Virus record (IMG/VR): IMGVR_UViG_3300020410_000069
Coordinates: 1 to 22,606 of that record
Length of the DNA stretch: 22,606 bases
Source: a virus
Direction: 5' to 3' (one strand)
A program made the position numbers and the translations under genes. This document shows, piece by piece, positions 1 to 8,000 of this stretch. The notes beneath the pieces were generated by a model. It had not been told where the DNA came from. It saw only the letters and a program-made list of their open reading frames with translations, and ran no database searches. How positions within the stretch are numbered: position 1 is the first letter of the stretch; the number at the start of each line of letters is the position of its first letter.

Positions 1-5
1 GTTAA

Positions 6-656
6 ATGAGTATAGATACAGCAGCAATGAACTTTATTAATCAGCATAATCAAATGAAAATTGCTAGAACTAATGCAAGTTTAAATAAATATGGAATTGA
101 TACTAGAGCGCAATTAGAACAACAAAATATAGATTTAAGAAATAAGCTATTTGATTTAGTGCAGCTGCCAGAATCTAAAGAAAGAATGAGACAAGCTACA
201 TATGCTCAAGACAAATTAGAAGCAGGACAACAAGCAGAAGCATTGGGTGTTAGTAAAGCAGATTTGCAAGATACAAGACAACAGCAATATACAAATCAAT
301 TAGATGAAATAGACAGAGCAATAAACGAAATGCCTGAAGATTTGCAATTTAGTTTAATGGATATGTTTACTGGTAAAAATATAGAGAAAATACCTGGAAG
401 ATTAAACGTTAGAGCTAATCAATTATGGGATAGGTTTTTAAAATATGGAAGACCAGATAAGCCCAAAGATTTAGATCCTATAGGATTAGCTAGTAGATAT
501 TTAACAAGCAGAGGATTTAGTCCTCTCCAAGTAAATGCAGCTTTAGAAGATTATGTAGATCCTAGAAGTTATGTTAAAAATCAAAAATCTGAAGATATTA
601 TAGAAGAATTAAAAAATAAGAATATATTAGGCACATTGTATCAAGGAGGAGAATAA
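6..656 (+). CDS. Hypothetical protein, probable internal virion component
   Basis: A 216-residue soluble protein with no signal peptide or membrane segment. It is rich in Gln, Asn, Asp, Glu and Lys, and residues 1-115 look mostly helical and coiled-coil-like. The start is an ATG five bases from the window edge, so the ribosome binding site lies outside and an upstream extension cannot be excluded. It lies 7 bases before the next gene, in the same direction as the giant virion gene, so a structural or ejection role is inferred from context only. I recognise no family. Confidence 0.8.
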   Translation: MSIDTAAMNFINQHNQMKIARTNASLNKYGIDTRAQLEQQNIDLRNKLFDLVQLPESKERMRQATYAQDKLEAGQQAEALGVSKADLQDTRQQQYTNQLDEIDRAINEMPEDLQFSLMDMFTGKNIEKIPGRLNVRANQLWDRFLKYGRPDKPKDLDPIGLASRYLTSRGFSPLQVNAALEDYVDPRSYVKNQKSEDIIEELKNKNILGTLYQGGE

Positions 657-663
657 GATAATT

Positions 664-1311
664 ATGGCAAATTTAACTACTTCAAAATTAAAACAAACTA
701 GCCTAGAATTTGAGCAAGTTAAAGAATTAGTAAATAGATACAATGCTGGTGAATTATCAGGTTTAAATGAAAAAGATTTAGAGCAAATAGCAATACTAGC
801 AGCTCAAATGGGAATTGAATTTAAAGTAAAATCAAAGCCTATTAGAAAAGGTTTGTTTGATTTAGCAGATACTGCAGCATTTGGATTAATACCTAATAGA
901 TTTAGACCTACTTCTGTTGGTCAAGAATTTCACGGTGAATCTGGATTAGACAGATTTGCTGGAGGAGTTGGAACAGTTTTAGGAGCTGTAGGCACAGGTG
1001 GAGCTTTGTTGAAAGGAACTGGTTTGTTAAGACAAGGTGTTGCTAATTCTAAAATGGCTAATTTAAATCCTCTAAGAGATAGAGTTGTAGGTAAATATAC
1101 AGACACTGTTAATAGAGTTACATCATCTGATAGATATGGTAGAATGGTTGATCAATATGGAAATATTGTTAGCAGAGCTTCTAGTAAAGCATCAGATGCT
1201 GCAGAATTTGCATCTGCTGGAACTCAAAGTCTTATAAACAGAGCATTTAGAAATGCACCTAGTCCAAGAACAGGAAGTATAGTTGATGAAATTTTTGGAC
1301 CTAGATTTTAA
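664..1311 (+). CDS. Hypothetical glycine-rich internal virion protein
   Basis: A 215-residue protein. Residues 1-60 are helical and charged. Residues about 98-125 form a Gly/Ala-rich hydrophobic stretch (FAGGVGTVLGAVGTGGALL), and the C-terminal half is basic with many Ser, Arg and Asn. Gly-rich amphipathic stretches like this also occur in the N-terminal part of the giant protein downstream and are common in phage internal or ejected proteins, so I infer membrane contact during DNA ejection. The ribosome binding site GGAGGA overlaps the 3-prime end of the preceding gene about 13 bases before the ATG. No family was recognised. Confidence 0.8.
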   Translation: MANLTTSKLKQTSLEFEQVKELVNRYNAGELSGLNEKDLEQIAILAAQMGIEFKVKSKPIRKGLFDLADTAAFGLIPNRFRPTSVGQEFHGESGLDRFAGGVGTVLGAVGTGGALLKGTGLLRQGVANSKMANLNPLRDRVVGKYTDTVNRVTSSDRYGRMVDQYGNIVSRASSKASDAAEFASAGTQSLINRAFRNAPSPRTGSIVDEIFGPRF

Positions 1312-1316
1312 TTAAA

Positions 1317-1378
1317 TATATGCACGTTGACAGTCAACATTGCGTACTCACTGATTTGCATATAATAACTTAAAGGAG
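1317..1378 (+). promoter_or_regulatory. Nested hairpin, TATAAT box and strong RBS before 109-aa gene
   Basis: Arms TATATGCA (1317-1324) and TGCATATA (1357-1364) are perfectly complementary. Inside lies a second hairpin, GTTGA-CAG-TCAAC (1326-1338), with a 5-bp stem and a three-base loop. A perfect TATAAT occurs at 1361-1366, with TTGCGT 15 bases upstream as a poor -35. AAAGGAG at 1372-1378 is a strong ribosome binding site for the ATG at 1386. This is the only sizeable gap in the + arm, so an internal promoter for the following gene is likely. Either a sigma-type promoter or an N4-like hairpin promoter would fit; which one is not decided here. Confidence 0.45.
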
Positions 1379-1385
1379 AAAGATA

Positions 1386-1715
1386 ATGGCAACAGGCCCA
1401 AATAAATATTCTGCACAAGAAGCAGCTAATTTAGAAATAGGACAAGCTGGATTTGATGTAGTAGCAGAGCATGACAGTAACAGTCAAACACCAGATCATT
1501 CAGGATCTTGGATTGCGTTACAATGCGTTGCTGCTGTAACACCTGGTTCAACAGCGTATTCAGCTCAATTTGTTCAATTAGTTAGCGCTACTTCTAATGT
1601 TGGAGATAATTTAGGTGCAGTATTTTTACAACCAGGAGATATAATTTATGGTAATTTTTCTGCTGTTGTAAATCATACAAACTCAAATGCTACTCTTATA
1701 GCTTATAGGGGGTAA
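1386..1715 (+). CDS. Small beta-rich virion protein (decoration or fibre-like candidate)
   Basis: A 109-residue protein rich in Ala, Ser, Thr, Val and Asn, with alternating hydrophobic strands and few charged residues. GDNLGAVFLQPGDIIYGNFS near residues 77-96 looks like a turn between strands. There is no signal peptide. The composition and size are typical of small phage capsid-decoration or fibre proteins, but I cannot assign a family. It has the strongest ribosome binding site of the + arm (AAAGGAG, 7 bases before ATG) and its own hairpin/promoter-like element upstream, which suggests high expression, as expected of an abundant virion protein. Confidence 0.8.
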   Translation: MATGPNKYSAQEAANLEIGQAGFDVVAEHDSNSQTPDHSGSWIALQCVAAVTPGSTAYSAQFVQLVSATSNVGDNLGAVFLQPGDIIYGNFSAVVNHTNSNATLIAYRG

Positions 1716-1720
1716 TTAAA

Positions 1721-2080
1721 ATGGCAGGAGATAGATTCGGCTACGGAACTGAACCTACAAGTTTTGATTACAAATATTTATTACCTCCAAAAAGACATTT
1801 ATATTATGAATCTTGGGGAAAGAATCCAGAAGGTAAAATGCTTTATGCTTGGTTAGATCAAGACACAGGTGAATGGTATGATGATGATATATATGGAAAA
1901 AATCTACCAAGAAGAAGTCAATTATATTATGGCGCAGGGTTTCAGGAAAATTGGGATGATGCAATACAACAAGGTTTAACTAGCAGACTAAAAAAAGATT
2001 TTGTAAATTACTTTGATTATCTTATAGGTGATAAAAGGCAAAGAATGCCTGAAGATTTATTTCCAGTAACAAATAAATAA
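1721..2080 (+). CDS. Hypothetical protein with MAxDxxGxGT N-terminus
   Basis: A 119-residue protein rich in Tyr, Trp and Asp, with no membrane segment. It begins MAGDRFGYGTEP, and the 173-aa protein on the other side of the giant gene begins MARDAYGFGTPK. The shared M-A-x-D-x-aromatic-G-aromatic-G-T start is not expected by chance in unrelated proteins and may be a common virion-assembly tag (inference). The ribosome binding site is GGGGGTAATT. The gene sits between the 109-aa protein and the giant protein with gaps of only a few bases, so co-expression is expected. Function unknown. Confidence 0.8.
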   Translation: MAGDRFGYGTEPTSFDYKYLLPPKRHLYYESWGKNPEGKMLYAWLDQDTGEWYDDDIYGKNLPRRSQLYYGAGFQENWDDAIQQGLTSRLKKDFVNYFDYLIGDKRQRMPEDLFPVTNK

Positions 2081-2082
2081 TT

Positions 2083-5000
2083 ATGTCTACATATAATGAT
2101 AGAATATTAGAGTTAGTAAAGCACTACAGATACAATCCTTATTTATATTCCGAAGAACAAGTTGACGAGCTACAAAGATTAGCAGACGATAATAACGTTC
2201 CCTTTAATAGAAAAACTGATGACTTTAATTTTAGAAAAACTATGAGTCATTTAGTTGATGGATTCTTTGAAGGGTTTACAACAATACCAGTTTCTACATT
2301 AAAAGGCGATCATCCTACTACAACATACGAATCAATAGCACATTCATTAGGGCATTTAGCAGGTTTTGCTCCAGGTATTATATCAGCACCATTAAAACTA
2401 GGTGCTAAAGGTTTAGCTAAAATAGGTTTTGGAGAACAAGTTAAAGATGCTTTTGGTAAGATTACTTATAAAGGCGCAGCTAGATATGTAGATGATGCAG
2501 CTGAAATTACAAGGGAAGCAAACCATTGGTCAATACCTATGATATTTGGAGATATAGGTAAAAGAAAATTTCAACAAGGTTTAGAAGTTAGTAAATTACA
2601 ATCATTAGATTTTTTAAAGAAAGGGGCAGGTGCTAGATCAGTATTAGAACAAGCAGTTCATTTAGGTACAGCAAGTGCAGTTTCTTCTGTATGGAAAGGT
2701 CCTGATGAAATGATGCATTCTGCATATAGTGGTGCTATAGCAGGTGGTGCATTTGGAGGATTAGGAGAAATAAGAATGATAGGAAACTATCTTAAATCCA
2801 CAAGTCCTAACACATATAGAAAAGGTGAGCAAAGAGTTAAGTCAGCTATAGGTGCAGCTATGCTTGGAGTTCCTACAGCACTACAAGGTGAACCTATAGA
2901 AATGATTATGTATCAGACGCTTTTAGGCGGTTATTTTGGATATGGATCTAGACCTTCTATGGAAGCAGAAGGTGGCAAATTCATACAAAGATTGCAATAT
3001 GAAGGTGATAAGAAGTTTATATTTCGTCCTACTCAACATCCTAGGTGGGATAAATACTCTAAAGGCGCTCAAGAGTATATAAAAAAGGAAGTTACTGAAG
3101 GTTCTAAAGATTACTTATACAGACAATTTAATTACCTAGGTTATGATAAAGACTATGTTAATGCTGAAGTTACTAGAAAGGCTAGAGAATCAGAAGGATT
3201 AGGAGCTAACGATCCACTACCTCAAGAAAAATTAGATGCATTCTTTAGAAGCGAAGCACATGATTTTTACATGTCAGGTCCTGGTTCTAAGAAATCTTCT
3301 GAAATACATATTCATAAAGATTTAACAGATGCATTGTCAGATGCAGAACAACAAATGGATGCTAATGATCCAGTAGATTTAACTCCAACTCCTAAGAAAA
3401 AGAAGGGCGAACCTAAAACTAATGCTCAAGAAATGAAAGAACGTGAAAATGACGTTGATATATTTGCTGCAGGTTACGATCCTACTACAGGTAATGTCAC
3501 TATAATAGGTGGTATTGATAGAAAGAAGATAGGTTTTAGGGGAGATTACGAAGGAACTGTTAACGGAGAAAGTAGAGTTAACAGACCTTCTGATGTTTTA
3601 GAAAATACAGAGTATATTACTTGGGATGGCGTTTTTATAAAAGATCCTAAAACAGGTAAGTATACTAAATATAAGCCATTGTCTTACGGAACTACTAAAA
3701 ACGCTTCTACAAATTGGAAAACCAGTACTACTAAAAATGTAGATACTAAACTTCTATGGAAAATAGAAAGTAAACTACACGAATCTGGCAGGTATTTATA
3801 CGGTGGTATTAAAGATAAAGGTATACTTACTATTAGAGAATATCATGCAGATGCAAATAGATACACTAATGAACAGCTTATTAAAGCCTTATCAGAAAGA
3901 GATTCTACTAGATCATACGAACAAATTAGAAAATCTTTATTAGATAGTAGAAATGAATGGATGAGTTATTACAAGTTTGATTCATCAGCAGATAAGCAAT
4001 ATATAATAGATAGGCATGATAAAAGCTGGAGATCTAATATATTAGCAGAAGCTGAAAGAAATGGACTATATGATCAAAAAGATTTAAGTAATATACATAA
4101 ATTAATGACTGACGGTTATTCTAAGAATGTAGTCGATTGGAATAAAAGAGAACAATTATATAATGACAAGTCAATGCCACTTCCTAAAGATTCACTAGGT
4201 ACTTTAAAAAGCGCAATATTTACAGAAAACTTTTTAGACGTAGCTAAGAATCAGTATATAAATATAAAAGGTGAAAGGGAATATTTTGACAGTGATACAG
4301 ATGGAACTATATATTTCTTACAAAAAGATATAGACATTATGTATGATAGATTAGGTTTAAAAGAAAAATGGAAAGACAGTCAATACAGTGATGTCAATCC
4401 TTCTATGATAAAACCAGTTATTATAGTTAAAACACCAATGGGGACTATGATAGTTAAAGCAGCTGGAAGAGGTGCTAGTAAGCCCTTAGAACAATATATG
4501 ATTAATAATGGATTAAGATCTGTTATAATGAAATCTGCTACAAAACATACTGGTTCTATAGGAGGTCCTAATGGTGAAAGATTTAATACTTTTAATATAG
4601 ATAAACTAAAACAAAGAGTATATGAACATGAAGGCAATTTAAATACATTAGATATTAATGAAGCAGATATTAGAATTAATTTAGGTACTTTTGAAAATCC
4701 TGCTACTGCATTAAAGAAACAAAAGATAGCAAGACAGCTTGCTAGTAATTTAAATCAAGGACAAGCTAGAGGGGCTTTAGAGGCTCTTTGGAAAGAGGTT
4801 TATCTTCCTAATATAGAAGGTGATCCGAATGTAAACAAAGCTATCAAGAATTATGTAGAAAGCGAAGGCTGGATGCAGAAAACATTTGGATATAAGAAGT
4901 TTAAAGTTGATGATTTAGATATAAATATAATACACGATATATTAACTAAACACGGTAATACAGAGTTAGCTAAAGATATAGCAAGACAAATTTCTAGACA

Positions 5001-8000
5001 GGATAAGAAAGGTCAATTAGAAGATGTAGATAATTTTACACCAGAACAATATCAGCAATACGTTTATAGAAATAATAGAATATTAGATTCTGCTGATTTT
5101 TCTCAATCATTAAGAGAAATTAATTTAGGAAATTCTAGACAATTTTTTGAAAATGTTTATAAGAAATATCTAGTTACTAGAGCTTATGCTCCTAAATATA
5201 AATACTCATCTAAAGGTTGGTTGGCTCCTAAAGATCCTCATTTATTATTAAGTACTAGAGATATTAAAGATGGACACTTTATGTTAGACAGAGATATGGG
5301 TAAAATGACAGTTAAGTATAAAGGTAAGGATACAAAATTAGAGGAGGCATGGAATGATTATGTTAAAAATGGTAAGCCAAAAAGCGAAGCTAATGCTTTC
5401 GATTTTCTTGTTATTCGTGTTCCTGCCGATAGTATTTCTGGGACTAGGGTTCTTAAGTTTGATGGCTTTACCACCCAAAAAGGAGTGTCCATTACTACTA
5501 ATGCAAAGGATAATGCATACTTAGGTGGTGCAGATAAAGATAGTGATAGTGCTTTTTTATATCAAAATATGCCAAGGAAAGTTGTAGATGCTGTTAAAAA
5601 GCAACAAGATCAATGGTCTAAAGACAATAGATGGATAGACGGAAAGTCTGAAGTATTTGATCCAGTTTTTGGAGCATCAGGCAATCAAGCATATAGTACA
5701 ATTGAAAGTAAGTTTTCTCCTTCTATGAGAAGAATAGTTGCAGACTCAGCTGCAAAGGGACAGAAGGGATTAGGTTATGGAGTTGTAGCTAAAGATAACT
5801 TATTAGGTATTGCAGATTTTTTAAAGGGAAAAGGTGCAGTTACTTTTTCAATGAATTCTCCTAAAGGTAAATACCTAGGTAATGTTACTTTAGAATTAAA
5901 ACCAAATGGACATAATATATTAGCAAGGTTAGGAAGAGAGGTTGTCAATCGTTCTGCAGATGCAGCTAACTATCCTAAGATGATTGATTTTACAGACCTT
6001 CCTAATATTATGTTAAACAGTGCTTTTAATATGAAAGGTGTTAAGCTAGGTAAAAAAATGAAAGAAGTTACTTACGATGATTTGGCAAATACATCTTTAA
6101 ATGCAATATTTGATGCTAGAGCAAAAATAAGTTCTAGTAATAAAACATCATTTCCTTTATGGCAAAGAAGTATAAACCAATTAAATGATTTAAATTCTTT
6201 TCCTACACTTTCTTCTAGAGTTGCAGAAAGATTAAACCAAGCAATGGTTGATTCTAAAGGCAATATGAAAATCTTTAATGATGTTAAAGTTTTAGAAAAC
6301 TTAAATAAAGCAATGAGTGAAAGTGTTAAGCAGTATATAAGAAATAAGAATACTAATCCAGCATATAGGGTTTTAACTCAATTAAATTTTAAACTACAAG
6401 CAAAGCCTTATGGTAATTATAGTCAAATGAGATATAAAGTTGAAAGAGATTTTGAACAACTTACTTCTTGGAACGCTATTGCTAAATCAGGGAATGATAT
6501 ATATGCAGCGTTAAAGAAAATGGGCTATGGTGATAAAGCAATACAAGAATTAGATGTAAATATATTAAGCAAGATAGCAAAAACAGCTGAAATTATTAAA
6601 AAAAGAACTAGGCAATTTCATCCAGATTCAGAAGTTAAAAATGAATTTGGTGAAATAGTACATTCTTCTAGCGAATACTTTGATAAACAAGTTTTAGATT
6701 ATAAGAATGGATCTTTAAATAAGTTAGTAAAACAATACGATAAAAGACACGGAAAGGATAATCTTATAAATTCTGATATGCTTCATAAATATTTTGATAT
6801 GTGGTTGTTAAGTCCATTTGTAAGAACTAAATCTACTGATACAAGTTTTAGTAAGATACCTTTTCAATCTAAAAGTATAAATCAAAAATCATTAGAATAT
6901 TATACTAAGCAGCATAATGATTTGTTCCAATCTATAATAGGAACTGTTACTGGTAAAAAGCCAAAAGAAAAAGCTCTTTTTGATATGGAAACTTTTGATT
7001 ATAAAACTCCTAAAAAACAAGCTCAAGAAGATATTATAGATAAAGCTATAAATAAAACTCCAGATGTTAAGAAAAATCCTAACGAATCTTTAAGTGATTT
7101 ATTTAGAAGAAAGGCTTTAACTAAAGATCAGTTTGATTTAGTAAAAGATTTTGAAAGAAGGCTTGATAACAATCCTCACATTAGAGATAATTTTAAAGAT
7201 TTTTATGAAAACTTTATTATCGAAGTTGCAGGAGGTCCAGCTAAGGATATAAGTTTAATTGATATAAAAGATATAAATGCAATTAACAGATATATGAAAG
7301 ATATGGATAATAGGTTTACTAAAGCTGGTACTAAATTACCTGACTTTGTTTGGAGAGCATCTCCAGAATATGTTGATTTATATATGAGAAATTTTGAAAA
7401 CAAATACTTTGCTACTTTTCAAGAGAATGTAAAGACTAAAGAAGGATTTGTTAAAAGAACAATTAGAAAATACACTGGCACTTTAGGTATCATAAAAGAT
7501 TATGTACACAAAACTACTAGCGAAATTGAAAGACAGACAGGTAAAGTAGAAGAGTTTAATGACAGAGCTTATATACACAGGAATCTTCCTGTTAAAGAAG
7601 CAGAAGGTATTAGTGAATTAATATTCTTAAAACGTGAAGGTGTGGATTATAAATCTACTGACTTATATAAACAGCTTAATAAAAAGTCTTTTAATATAAG
7701 AAACAAAGAACGATCATTAGATGAAATTATAGAAAGAGATAATAATAAGTATACTGAGCAGTTTGAGAATTTTAGTAAAAAATATATACACGCTACAGAT
7801 AACAAAGGAAATTATATAGATTTTTCACAGATAGATGTTAAAAACAAATACGGCAAATATAGCAAGTATTTATCTTGGGATAAGGATGGTAAGTTTAATG
7901 CAAAAAACTTCGAAAAAGCTATAATGTCGGACGTTATGAAGGGTAAGGGTATTCCTGAAGTACCTATAGAAGTTATTTTAAGAGCATCTTATGAGTTAAT

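Noticed and set aside
1327-1366. TTGACA and TATAAT as one sigma-70 promoter
   Set aside because: Spacing is 28 bases, too long; TTGACA is part of the small hairpin. Only TATAAT with a poor -35 was kept.
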